This document shows positions 23,238 through 35,359 of a DNA stretch of 64,000 bases, piece by piece. Position 1 is the first letter of the stretch, and each line of letters starts with the position of its first letter. The notes under the pieces are model-generated. The model saw only the letters and a list, made by a program, of their open reading frames with translations, had not been told where the DNA came from and ran no database searches. The stretch spans positions 144,376-208,375 of the forward strand of contig SNVD02005014.1 in the NCBI GenBank assembly GCA_013180625.2. The letters are read 5' to 3'. The translations under genes were made by a program, and so were the position numbers. The DNA is from Boswellia sacra (lineage: Eukaryota; Streptophyta; Magnoliopsida; Sapindales; Burseraceae).

Positions 23238-25349
23238 CTTTTATTTTATGAAATCGGTGTTTCGTTCACTAATATCAAAATATAGTATCTCTTTCTTTCT
23301 AATAAAAATATTGTATATATTCAAAGAATAAGCAATACTACATCTACCATAAAATACTAATACTAATTGCTTATAACCTCAGTTGATAAAAATTGACTGG
23401 AGGAGTAAAAAATAAAAATAAAAAAAAGGAAGTAAAAATGTATGATATAGTAATTATATCTCCAATAAGATATTCATAATTCAGGTTGTAGGGAGAGTTG
23501 ATTATTAGTGAGTTGTAGATGCAGTATTATTCTAAAAGAATACTCCCTGCTTCCTTATCGGACAAGGATTCTCTACTTAGCCTTAGCTTTTCCTAAGTTT
23601 TTTGAAAAATGTGATTGGTGTTTAAAAAAATTGAATTAATAAAGAAAGAGAGTGAAAGTAAATCTAGACCATTCACAAAAGTAAAAATCTATGTGTCAAC
23701 ATCTCCTTAAAAGCTCAGATAAAATTAATTTTACATAATTGTTTTTCAATGTTTCCTCTATTGGTGCAAATATACTGTTAAATTAGGATGTCATATTTGA
23801 ATTATGGATGATACAGGAACCCTTTAAACTTTAGCTTTAAACATTTACCTCCTTTAATTACCATTGTTTTGAACCTTTAAGAGTTGATTAACTTTATAAT
23901 GTTGTAATAAAATACAATTTTTTCTTATATTATCAGTCAAATTAACCATTAGGAAAATTGAGTAGGGAAATGCAGTTGACTTTTTGCATTTGTTATTCCA
24001 CGGTAGTTGAAGACTTCCAAAAGTGGATGTGATCAAGATTTCAAGGATAAAAGCTTTAAGTTATGATTTTTAAATGTTGTTATCAATAGTTGAATAACTG
24101 CTAGTTGTTTTCAAATGTTTCTAAGATAGAAATAAAAAAGACATAATTATATTTTATATTAACCCCAATTACATACTCTAGTAGGTTTTTTTTTTTTTTA
24201 ATAAGGTCTCAAAGGAGAGTGTTATTATACAAATGGCAAGGATATTATTTTATTTTTATTCTTTTTTATTTTTTGTGCAGATGATTGATAAAGACTAACA
24301 CTTTTGGATAAATATAATTTATTTTCATTTAATAATCTCAAGTCTATGAATGTCATAATTCCAATATAACCCCCTTTCAAGTAAATTTACTTTTAGGATA
24401 TAAAAAGAAAAAAAAAAGAGTCAAATAAATGCGACGTAGCTTAGAATACTTGAAGTTTTTAAAATTTTATTTTCACAAACATATAATTTTTAAAAACTAT
24501 TATATAAAAATTTGTTAAATTTGTATCATAAAATATTTTTTAATTATTCAATAAAATAACACTTGGCTTGTGTATAAGGTGAATTTACATTCCAAAGTTT
24601 GTATTTGGTAAAGTTATATATAAATAAGTCAGTTTCATTAAGTATTCTTGTACTTTTAAGACAACAGGTGAGTTTCAAATAACAATATTTTTTTTAAAAT
24701 TTTTTGTTCAATTTTTTAATAAGTCATCAAACACGTCTATTGAATGTTAACGGATTATTTTAAGTTATGTGCTAATATAAAAGGTAAAATCATCATAAAA
24801 AAATAGTTTCGCACTTGCATTAGAAAATTCTGTTAAACTATATTTTCACATAGCTCCTTATTAACAAACACGTTAAATGAATACTCATAGGCGTAATCAG
24901 GAATTTTTTATTGGGTAGGCTAAAATTTTCATATCAATACTCAATTTGGAGTATATAACTAAATTTTACTAGAGATTAGAGATACTTACATAATTATGAT
25001 AATATACGTGATTTTTTTAATTATGAATTTAAATGCATGTTATACTTTCTTTGTTATTAAAGAAAAAAATAGTATTAAACTTTAATTTGGAGAGGAATGT
25101 GAAAATGATGTTTATCTTGCAAATATTTTTTTGACAAAAAGAAGATACCTGACATTTACCTTTCAAAATTGCTCTTTAAGAATTATTATTATTATTTTTT
25201 ACATATGGATTTTATGCTTTCCCAATTTGTTTACGCTATATATATTTTTAATTTTTTTATTTGTGGCATTAAAATACATAGATGTTGTAATATTTTACAA
25301 TAAAATTTATTATTTTCTAAAAAGTTGGTTGGTTTATAACCCAACTCAG

Positions 25350-26091
25350 CTAGTGGTAGACCCATAATTTTAGTTTTTGGGGGCCCAAAATATAAACTAC
25401 ATTTTATCGAGTATGAGAAATTATATTGATTTACTGATATTTAATGTTATGATTATTGGTTAAACATAAACTCTTATACAAATTTTGAAACTGAGTAATA
25501 GAAAATATCTATCAATTAATCTAAATCAAGAAAAAAATAAGTAAATATGTTTCTTAAATAATATATATGGAAAAAGTTGAAAGAAAACTTAAAGTTTCAA
25601 ATCTAAAACTCTTGTTATTATAAAATATCAGTTTTAAAAATTGGTTGTAATTTATCCAATTTTAATGAAAATTTTACATATTTTTTACATCTAAAAAATG
25701 AAAGTCTTCAATAAAAAAGAAAAAAATAAATATGCCTTTCATAACTAAAAAATTGAAGAATTCAAAAAAAATGTTTGAATATGAAAAAAATAAGTTTTAC
25801 TTAAGAGTGAGATTATAATAAAAATACTAAAAGAAAAAAATGAATATAAGATAATCATAATATAAAACATAAATGTGGTTCCTAGTAATTCATTAGATAT
25901 TTATAAGAACATGAGAAATTTGGAGAGTTAGTATTCAGAATTATAACTCTAAAAATTATAACATATTCTGCCTTTTTCTTTTGGCTGGAGGGGCCAATCT
26001 GCAGTCTAGAAGTAAAATTTTCATGGCAATACCTACTGTTTGGACTGGAAGGGCCCGAGCTCCCTCAGACCCAAACATAGCTCCGTCCCCG
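25350..26091. mobile_element. Old non-autonomous hAT-like element (unit C copy)
   Basis: This is the counterpart of 10293-11063 with the same interior and decayed ends (TAGTGGTAGACCCATAA on the left; CATAGCTCCGTCCCCG on the right). It is slightly shorter than the B copy. No coding sequence. Confidence 0.5.
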
Positions 26092-26273
26092 CACCCAGCC
26101 ACCGGCTTGTTACACCACTGTGAATATCTTAGTAGTAATTTGTATATTTTTTTAATAAACTAAAAATAAAAAAAGGAGATGATTTTTGTTTTTTCCTCTT
26201 ACAAAACATAAGTTCAATTAAATTAACACTTATATGAGGAAATAAATATTTGGAGAATGAAACATTTAAAATA

Positions 26274-26403
26274 GGGATAATTTCAAAAGGTACCGTTGAA
26301 TTTTGACTTAATATCAAGCAGGAAACGACTATCTGTTTTTAATCAATAACACCCCTGAGTTTTTATTTCAATCATCATCTAACGTTTTCTGTTAATAACA
26401 GTG
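26274..26403 (+). repeat. Left terminal inverted repeat of the MULE
   Basis: About 130 bp, beginning GGGATAATTTCAAAAGGTAC. It pairs with 30540-30664 read in complement (GGGATAATTTTAAAAGGTAC), including the shared internal run TCATCATCTAACGTTTTCTG. Confidence 0.9.
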
Positions 26404-27036
26404 TTAATAAAAAAACAAAAAGACACATATACCCATATTCTCACAATAACAGTGTTAGTGAAAAAACAAAAAGACATATATACCCTATTCTCACATGCTC
26501 GTGTATAACTGGAATGATAATTCAGCTAAAATTCATAGAAACTCAAACTAAACGACAATTCAGTTAAAATTCAAAATACCATTTTCAAGCAGTTAAACTG
26601 AAATTTCAGCAGCTAAATTAGCACACACAAATTGAAACCCCTTCATCCAATTTCAAGTAGACTGAAGTCAAACTCTAGCAACTATATTCAATCACATAAA
26701 CTCAAAATCCAGCAGCTATATCCAATCACACAAACTTAAACTTTCAAATTGCAGTAGCCATATTAAGTCACAAAAAATGAAACTTCAGTGGCCATCTTCA
26801 GTACTTCATCTCAAACTCCATCACCCATTAGCAATTAGACAAAAACTGAAAATCTAGCAGCCATTTGAAAACCACCACTACTAACATTCTCTAGTATCCA
26901 TTGATGTTTACTCCCTAAAAAGCTGGTAATACTGCAAGACAAATAACAAAATATAACTAAATTTCAGGCATCTATAATTTTATATCTAACTTGCAAAGAA
27001 AACAAATGGGAGTTTAATGTATGAAGCACCTCATAA

Positions 27037-28440
27037 TTACTCAGTTATTGTTGGCTGTGAGCTGCCGACTTGAAAAACATCAGCTCCTCCATAACCACTT
27101 GGATCCTAAAACATTTAAAAGAAGATTATTATTGCATAAAAGATGAAAATAACTATAAATTATAGTGCATTTTAATTTGCTTACATGTGCTAGCTGTCCA
27201 GAAGTGCCTTCCGAAGTAGCTTTCCTTGTCTCAGGGCAAGTCCTTTTGTTATGGCCAAAATCTCTACATATAGTGCACTTCAATGTGAAGTACATATTCT
27301 TTTTACTTGGCCTCTGCTCCTCTTCTGATGGTCTTCTCCTTGCTGTCTTTGGTCTGCCTGCCTTTCTTCTGGTGGTAGGTGGGTCCATTTGAGAGCATTG
27401 CACTTCAGGCCATTCCCTCTTTTCTAGAACATGCCTTATGATATGAGAATAGGTCTTCACATAGCGTTCTTTCTTGAAAATACTAGCTACATAGTTATTT
27501 GGATTAAGTCTTCTTTCATGTATACATCCCATTGCATGCTTGCAAGGGATGCTAGAAACTTGAAATCTCCCACAAGAGCATGTATGCTTCTCAAGATCTA
27601 CCAAGAAAACTCTCCCCTCATCAACCACCTCAAACTCTAGATTTCCACCCTAAGTTGTAGTCAAATACCTAGATAAGTCCCCATTAATTTTTAGTTTCTT
27701 CATCACATTGGGTGGGAAGTCAATGCGCCATTTTTTACATTCCTCGAACCTATGTCAAAACAATATCATGATAAACAAAAGAAAAAATTATAAAAAGCCA
27801 ATAAAAAAACAAATATATATAATATTAAGGAAATGAAGTGACACTACCTCTCTCTTGTTTGATTCATAATTTTCCTTCTTATTTCCTACAGGCATAGATC
27901 TTGTGTCATCAATCCATGAATTAAAACTTTCCGACATATTGTTTGTGATTTGATCATTCTTTATCCTAGTATCGTATGCATGTCTTGACCAGTAGAGAGG
28001 AGGAATGTTACTGATATACTTGTATGCAGTTTGGTATATTGCTTGAATCTCCTTCATTGCTAACTCAAAATCAGGTCTGTTTGATGATTTACTTGCTTGA
28101 AAGAAGAGTTTTATGAACTCTTGTTTGGTTGTTTTCTTCCTGCAATTGGTGTATATGTGCATTGCACAAAATCTTCTCCCTGCATGTGGCCAACAGTCAC
28201 TTAAAGCTGGTTGTAAACCCTTTTGCTAATCTACCATGAAGCATAGTGGCATGCCTGGTGCATCAACTCCTCCAATGTACTCCCCAAGCAGCCTTAAAAA
28301 CCAACCCTAAGTGACAATGCTTTCAACCTCATACACAGCCATTGCAATTGGAAAAACACCACTATTGCAATCTAAAGACACAACAGATAATAACACTCCA
28401 CCAAAACAAGCAAATCTTCTCCTTAGGATCCAACTCCCCA
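27037..28440 (-). pseudogene. MULE transposase (MuDR type), decayed
   Basis: Read from about 28440 downward, the core has LDCNSGVFPIAMAVYEVES, an in-frame stop, GWFLRLLGEYIGGV, a second stop inside FMVD-QKGL, then HAGRRFCAMHIY-NCRKK (to 28162) and a long segment with MSESFNSWIDDTR (to about 27830). After an intron-like gap comes the SWIM zinc finger (CSCGRFQVSSIPCKHAMGC, 27628 onward), a basic hinge and a CCHC knuckle (CTICRDFGHNKRTC). A last intron (27184-27106, GT..AG) joins a short exon 27105-27037 beginning DPSGYGGADVFQVG. The N-terminus is not recognisable. Two stops make it non-functional as written. The organisation matches plant MuDR-like transposases. Confidence 0.82.
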
Positions 28441-28768
28441 GCCTCAAGCAAATCTTTTGCATCCTTCAACAATGAGATTCTACTACATTGCTCAGAATCT
28501 TGCAAGCCAAAATCATGAAGTTCACCCCACATTTGAAGTTTCACATTAAATAACATCATTTTCACCACTACAAAACAAGAAAAACACAGAAAAAGAACAC
28601 AAATTAGACCAAACGTCTTTTGAAAAACAAATGCATAAGCATCAAAGAACATGACAAAACAACAGAGAAGCGAAATCCAAAATAAAAAAGTTTATATAAC
28701 ATAACAAGCACAAAAATACTAGGCATAAATGTCATAGAAAAAACCATAACAACAAAGAAAAAAATCTC

Positions 28769-28828
<60 letters not shown>

Positions 28829-28840
28829 GTAATAATAATA
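28769..28840 (+). repeat. AAT trinucleotide microsatellite
   Basis: About 24 units of AAT with one break near 28800, inside the MULE. Confidence 0.95.
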
Positions 28841-30539
28841 ATGGTGTCTGAGACATACAAGGGAAAAAAATACAGGACATAAACATCATATAACGTGCGA
28901 TAACAACAAAGTCATAACACATCCATGCTCCATAAATCCACAAAAACTAGCTCTCATCAGATTGTTTAATTATTTACATGCATATAAATTGATTTCATTC
29001 ACGATATCATAGATAAAGCATTATTAAAGTAGTGCAACATTTGCAGTTAATTATTATTTTCGAAATGATATAATGATATATTCTTAACAAGTTTTTATTT
29101 TAAATCAAACTATAAGTTAAATTACATTCCAAGGAAACAAGTGGCTTTGGGAAATTAAAAAGATGCAAGCTTTTCCTGGCCATGAGCTAACCTATATGAA
29201 TATGGCTAGTTGAACATTCAAATAGGATGCAGTAGGCTCAGGCATGGCAACTTCAAGTTTAATTTGTAGTCAATTAGACAACTCAAATACTTTTTTTATC
29301 TCTTACTTATATATGCAGTTGAAATGATAGTTTCAGGAAATTGACAGGATAAGATGAATTAAAGTATCTAATATATATTCATAAACAATACTGCAGAATT
29401 TACAATCGTTTTGGCAAAGTAAAAAGATGCTTCATAAATATGGTTATTTTAAATATTACTTTTTATTCCCATTTTAATCTTGTACCTTTAGAAGTTTAAG
29501 ACTTTTTTCTTCTAAGATATTTCCTACCAGCTTACTTTCAATATTTTAGTCATTAGCTAGTTTATATCTTAGTCATTGGCTAGCAAACAAGATACATGTG
29601 GATGGTAATGATTATACTTCCATTGTAAACCCGCTTCCATGCTTTTCATTTATTTTAAGGCAATTCTTAGAAGTGCAAACTAAAGTCAGAGTAACCAAGA
29701 AAATCGGCATAAATTAAATATTGCAAAGGTGAAAGATGATGAAAGGAAGAAGAAAGAACATTGCATGCATAAGCCGACCCCTTCGTTATTATTTTTAAAT
29801 TAATATATAACACTGGAACATATCTTCTCAATTTAAACTTTAACGATCTACCTAATTAATAACCATAAATTAAAAGAAGAACAAAAATTACAAAAGGTAG
29901 AAATAGCAAAGCCATCATACAACTTTTCCATGAAATCACAATAAAGCCATAACAAATCGAGTCCCTGGAATTATTGTTCAAGTCTGATTCAAGGCCACAA
30001 TCCGAACCAAAACAGCGGCTGGCTAATGATCTGGGTCTCCAGCCTCGCTAGGTGGCTATATGGTTCCAAAATTGATGAGCTAGACCCAAGAGTAAGCAGA
30101 TTGAAGAATAGAAATACTACACCACGAATCCATGCCTTTTACACTCAATTTCATTAACCATGATAAAAACCAAAAAAAAAAAAACATGATACTTACCAGC
30201 TTCGCAGCTTGACCTCTACAGCAACTTGTAGTGACATTCACGTTCCAACTCTTCAAAGGAGACAGAGCCTTCCTAGTACCACCTAAGCTCCACCACCGTC
30301 ACCTTTGTTCGTCGTCCATCCAGTGTCGAGCTTTGGTGCCAAAAGCTTGAGATAGACGACTAAGCATCTCCCACTAGTACATGAAATGGGGTTTTTTTTT
30401 GTGTTTTAACTTTCGGAATTGTGTACACATTTATCGTTACTTAACCATTTACAAGAGAATGTAATTGTTCAATTACCATTTTGCCCCATTCTCATCTGTG
30501 TGTATATACAATGTCATAATTCTCTTGACTGTCAACACT

Positions 30540-30664
30540 ATTTTTAACAGAAAACGTTAGATGATGATTTAAAAAAAATTCAGAGGTGTCATTGATTAAA
30601 AATAGATAATCGTTTCTTGCTTGATATTAAGTCAAAATTCAACTGTACCTTTTAAAATTATCCC
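30540..30664 (-). repeat. Right terminal inverted repeat of the MULE
   Basis: Complement of 26274-26400, ending TAAAATTATCCC, followed by the target duplication ATTTAAAATA. Confidence 0.9.
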
Positions 30665-31866
30665 ATTTAAAATATACATAATAATGGAATTTCAGCCTTA
30701 GCCGCCATGCATGACGTCTCTCTTCGTGCGTTTGACAAATTGGCTGCCCGCAGCCAAAAATCCAAAAGAGACGTTGACAGTTACATATAAAAACAAACCA
30801 TTTTGAGTCGGCCCGAGGCTGAGAGATTGCACAGAGAAATGGAGGCATTTTCATCAGAAATTAATGCACAAAAGCAATTTTTGCATCCCCCTTGATTTGT
30901 ACTAAATAATGATAACTGTTTTGTGCTTGCTTGATCAAAAATTTGTGTCATATATATATATTTATATATCTACATCTCGAACTATGGTTAGTCATTGTCT
31001 TAACTCTTAATTAACCAATGGTTTAGATATATCAAAATTACTAGGTTATTAATTCTAGAATGCTATTAATTGAAATCTCGTTAATAATTTTTCAACAGGA
31101 ATAGAGTTCTCTTTCAGATTGTATAACGCAAATTCTGGTCATGATATCTTATTGATAAGTGTGGAATGAAATTTAAGCTTTATTTCCAAGAACGTTAAAG
31201 AGAAAAGTTGTAATTAGAATATAAAATGTAAGTTTGTGTGTGTGTGTGTGTACATATAACTTGTGAACGAAGGGGAGGAAATTACAACGCAAGTGACGGG
31301 GAAGATTAACATAACAAACCCAGCAAATGAACCAGAAAGATTAAATGGTGAATGCGTGTTGCGCGCAACCTGAGCCGCGATGACCAAAACAAAACAGACA
31401 ACTTCAAATTCATTGACATCAAAGGTCACTGCAGGGTCACATCGCTATAGACAACTTGAGGGAACACGTTTATATTTATACATCCATTTATAATTTAGTT
31501 GTGGTTAGTTACAGATTAAGGAATTAATTAACCACAAAATGAATTAATGGTAGCATAGTGTGTCGTATTAGAAATAATTTTTTAATTTTAGGTATTACTT
31601 TATATCTATAACAGTAAATTAATTAATTAATGGTAGCTTATATGTAATTACACAGAAAATTCAAACTTAGGTCAACATAAAGACACTATAGGGGGTGCCA
31701 GAAATAGAACGGAAAATATTGCAAGGCTAGCTAGCTATTTTGACTTGTAAATATTGGGCATACACATTTTCCTGCTCCATGTACATTTTTTCTGCAGCCA
31801 CACCTTCTCATGCAATTTAACCTAGCTTCTTGCTTAAGGGGAAGATCTTCGACGCGGACAAAGCTG

Positions 31867-31876
31867 CTATATAAGG
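31867..31876 (+). promoter_or_regulatory. TATA box of NAC gene copy C
   Basis: CTATATAAGG, 125 bases before the start codon at 32001, identical to the box at 12326-12335 of copy B. Confidence 0.6.
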
Positions 31877-32000
31877 GGCGCATTTGCGTTAGTGTAATGT
31901 GCAGCTTCGATCCTTCCAATTGTTTTCAAAGATTTAACTGTCTAGCTATTTGCTATACACTAATATCTTCTGATCTGTTCCATTACTTTGTATTCATTTG

Positions 32001-32768
32001 ATGGCTCATTTTGATCCATTAACGGGATACAGATTCCATCCTAATGACAAGGAAATCATCACTGAATTTCTCGAAGAGAAGATGAGCAATCGAAACAATA
32101 ACTTTGATATGATTCGCGAACTTGACATTTGCAACTATGAACCTTCGCAATTGCCTGGTGAGTATATATATATAAAATCTTGTATTCGAATAGGTAGCTT
32201 TTTATTGTATATTTTATTTTACTTTTTTTTTGTGTACGCATATATGCATGTAGGGCTTTCGTCAGCTCCAAATGATCAGGAGTGGTACTTTTTTAATCCG
32301 ATTTCCAATGATGAAAACGTGAGAAGGACAACTAATACTGGATATTGGAAAGTCACCGGTGACCCTCAAGTGATCAAAGATGACAGAGGCAGAGAGATTG
32401 GTTATAAAAGAATTTTGACTTACTATATCGGTCGTTCTCCTAATGGACGCAGTACATCTTGGGTCATCCATGAGTTTCATTCTGTGAACGAAACAATATT
32501 TCAGGTTTACGTTCTCTCCGTTTATTTATTTATATTGGTTTTGAACTATTTATTTATTAATTTATTATTATGATAGGCATAAAATTTTAAAGAGATGGAA
32601 TGGTTTTTCTTTTCCATTTATAGAAGTTTGATATATATAATGTATGTACATATGAGGGATATATATATCTGCGACAGTGAGCTATCTGCTAATTTTCTTT
32701 TTCTCAATTTTTTACTTGTGCAGGATCGTTTTGTTCTCTGTCGCTTAAAGAATACGGCCTCTGGATGA
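32001..32768 (+). CDS. Short NAC-domain protein, copy C (three exons, 150 residues)
   Basis: Tandem paralogue of 12461-13239 with identical structure: exons 32001-32157, 32254-32504 and 32724-32768. The NAC subdomains are intact: TGYRFHPNDKEII, IRELDICNYEPSQLPG, EWYFFNPI, TGYWKVTGDPQVIKDDRG, TSWVIHEFHSV, DRFVLCRLKN. Differences from copy B include Glu for Lys twice near residues 22-26 (TEFLEEKM), Ser for Arg in EKMSN, and Leu-Thr for Val-Pro after GYKRI. It also ends four residues after the domain, giving no activation region. Introns 1 and 2 are close to those in B, but the (AT)n run in intron 2 is much shorter. An extra 110 bp lies in the upstream region, so expression could differ. A nuclear, DNA-binding role is inferred from the family. 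Confidence 0.74.
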
Positions 32769-35359
32769 AATTAATCAGTTGCAGATAATTTGATGATGTA
32801 ACGGGTAAAAAGACCATGCACTGCCTTGTTCATATCATCAACCTTTAAACGACGTCGTGCATGCATGGCGACTGCACTCCTAAAAATACAGATTTTTTTT
32901 TTCTTTTTTAAGACTTAGATCAATAAGACAATAACCATATCGGTATAAATTATTAATGATATACATGTAACCGGAGTACAAAAATAAAATAAAGCATGCA
33001 ATATTTCTACTAAAATTAAAATTTTCCCATCTTTATTTACCTGGGTTGGGTTTAATTAACCATATATAAGTATAGTTTGATATTTAGTTAATTATATTAT
33101 ACATATTAAGACTGTTTAATTATTATAAGTTGACTCACCGGCTCGGTTCTCCTCTTTTTTCAGTAACTGGGTCGGTCGGAAAGATTAAAGACTTCGGACG
33201 GCGGAGATCTCAAGTCAACGACGTCACTGGAGAATTTGGATTACAATATTATTTATTTATAATAGTTTAATTTGGAGTTAAGAGTGAATAATAAAGTTTG
33301 ACTATGTTTTGTACGGTTTATCTTTTGCGCATCTTTGGATTGATTCAAACAATAAACTGAATGTACTTGAACTATGTTTGTATTCTGAGCATGTCATCTA
33401 CTTCATCGGCTTGCTTAATAAAATTCAAAATTATATAGTTTTTATAGCACTGTTTTTCTAAATATTAATTGGTTTTTTAATTAATTAGTTATATTGTCTC
33501 CTAATGGCGCAAATAGAGATATCCAAATAGATAATAAGATTGGCGATGGGGAGGAGGATGCCAATCCCCTCCCTCCCCGGCCAAAACCATCCAATTAATT
33601 GTATTATCTATGTGACCGAACATTGCAACATTTGCAGTTCCCTCTTTTGTTTATTTGCAAGTTTTGAACAGTTAAGATTTGATGATACATGATTGGTTAG
33701 ATATAATATGCAGGACCATATATAAACCCCTAGAAATTAATGATATATTTTGAAATCTAATTTTACAATCTCTTGTAAAATTGGCTGTTGGAAAACAAAG
33801 AAAATTAAGCTAAATTTAACTCTAAGTCAAAATTTAATGATATTTTAAACATAATTTATTTAATTAGGGCTTTAATTATTAGAAGGAAAGTCAAAATATA
33901 TAATGAAATTGAATTTTGAAGTTAAAAACAAATATGAATAATATCCATATGGGGCTTGCCTTAATCTCATGTAGGCCTATAAACATACGAACTAGGCTTT
34001 TTAACCCAATGGTTGAGCGCTCCACGTTTTATGTGAAGGAACTTAGAAGATAAATCATAAATATTATTAACGTGGAGGAACTTGTAATATAAATATCATT
34101 GTTACACCCTTTTTTTTAATAGTTGAATAATTTTTTTTTATTACAATTGAATTTAATCATGTCATTATATAGGCTATTTAAATTAATAAATTGGATTGGG
34201 ACCATAGAGAAGCCCACTTTTTTTTTTTTTCTCTCACTTATGAATTTTGTTTTTGTTTTTGTTTTTGTGTGCATATAAATTGTTAGAGTGGAGTTGTATA
34301 TGAAAATCCTAAAAGCATTCTGAATATACAAACCCTTTTTTTAAACTCATTATTTAAAAAAAAGCCAGTTCTACCTGCAAATATGAATATTTAAAAATAA
34401 CTTATATAATCAATAAAAAAGAATTAATAGATATATGGCTATTAATTACGAGAAAAATACAATTAAAAGGTAAAAATGTTCATTAAAAATTGATAAAACG
34501 ATTCATTTATAAAAAAATATTTTTATTAATTTATCATGTGGGTTGGATTTCATTTCTTTTTATTTTTTGTTATAGTAGCTTTTATTAAACATAATTTTAA
34601 ACTACTGAATTTCTATTATTGACTATTAGAAATTTGTTTTCAAAATTATTTATATTATTGGATCAATATTTGTTTCTTTAAATTTTTAAATAATGAGTGT
34701 ATTTAAAAATTATAAAATATATTGGTGTCTCAATAACATCGAAGTGTAGCAATTATTTTCTTTCTGATGTGGAATCGAACGTTGTAAAATACTACCTACT
34801 TTCTTATAACAATTATATTAAAGGAAAAACCAGGACAAATGATTAGATAATTTATGAAAAAAATATAATAAGTTGTTAGTTTTTTCAATGCTTCCTCAAT
34901 TGGTGAATTTAGTACAAATATATTTTTAAATTTAAGAGGTCATATTTAAATTATGGTACAAGAGGATTCATGTGCCTCTTTAATTAAGCATGTATTAGAA
35001 ATTCTCTTTGAGGACTAATAGTACTATGCATGAAAACATTCCATCTGCTTAATTTTTTTGTTCTATATCCTGTATAAATTTACATTAATGATGCTCTTCA
35101 ATTGCTTCTTATATATATATATTGAGGAAACCTTTTATTTTATTTTATTTTTATTTTTTCCCACTATTTGTTTTTCTTTATTATGGTCAATTCAATCGCT
35201 TCCTTTGGCTGTTCTAATAATGATACTTGCAAGCATCTATGTATATAACTGCAGATATATATTTTCAAAGATTGATTCTCTTTTTTGGAATGTTTTATTA
35301 GGTTCATTGTATCCCCAATGAATTTCACTGAAACTACTTATAATTTCACTTCATGGATG

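Larger units (their letters stand above)
26274..30664 (-). mobile_element. Mutator-like element (MULE) inserted in unit C
   Basis: A 4391-bp element begins GGGATAATTT and ends with its complement. The terminal inverted repeats extend about 125-130 bp with few mismatches (26274-26403 against about 30540-30664). A 10-bp target duplication ATTTAAAATA flanks it (26264-26273; 30665-30674), and unit B near 11236 carries a single copy, the empty site. Inside the left TIR edge are two tandem copies of a roughly 55-bp unit with AACAGTGTTARTRAAAAAAC (26396-26500). The minus strand encodes a decayed transposase with a SWIM zinc finger. The 28860-30540 segment is non-coding, probably leader and intron. 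Confidence 0.92.
23238..35359 (+). repeat. Unit C of the NAC tandem duplication
   Basis: It aligns with unit B from TTATGAAATCGGTG (23247) to CTTCATGGATG (35359), where the long-LTR copia element starts. It contains the second NAC gene, its promoter and the older hAT-like remnant (25350-26091). Insertions private to C are the MULE at 26274-30664 and about 110 bp in the NAC upstream region (31316-31425). Gene-free parts (23238-25340, 30670-31860, 32770-35359) hold only AT-rich spacer shared with B. Confidence 0.87.

Noticed and set aside
28362..28652. 96-codon minus-strand frame inside the MULE
   Set aside because: Only its last part overlaps the transposase region and in another frame; the rest is hydrophobic low-complexity sequence.
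30000..30370. Possible gene in the GC-richer stretch near the right end of the MULE
   Set aside because: No frame or domain; it is best explained as the leader or promoter region of the MULE transposase on the minus strand.
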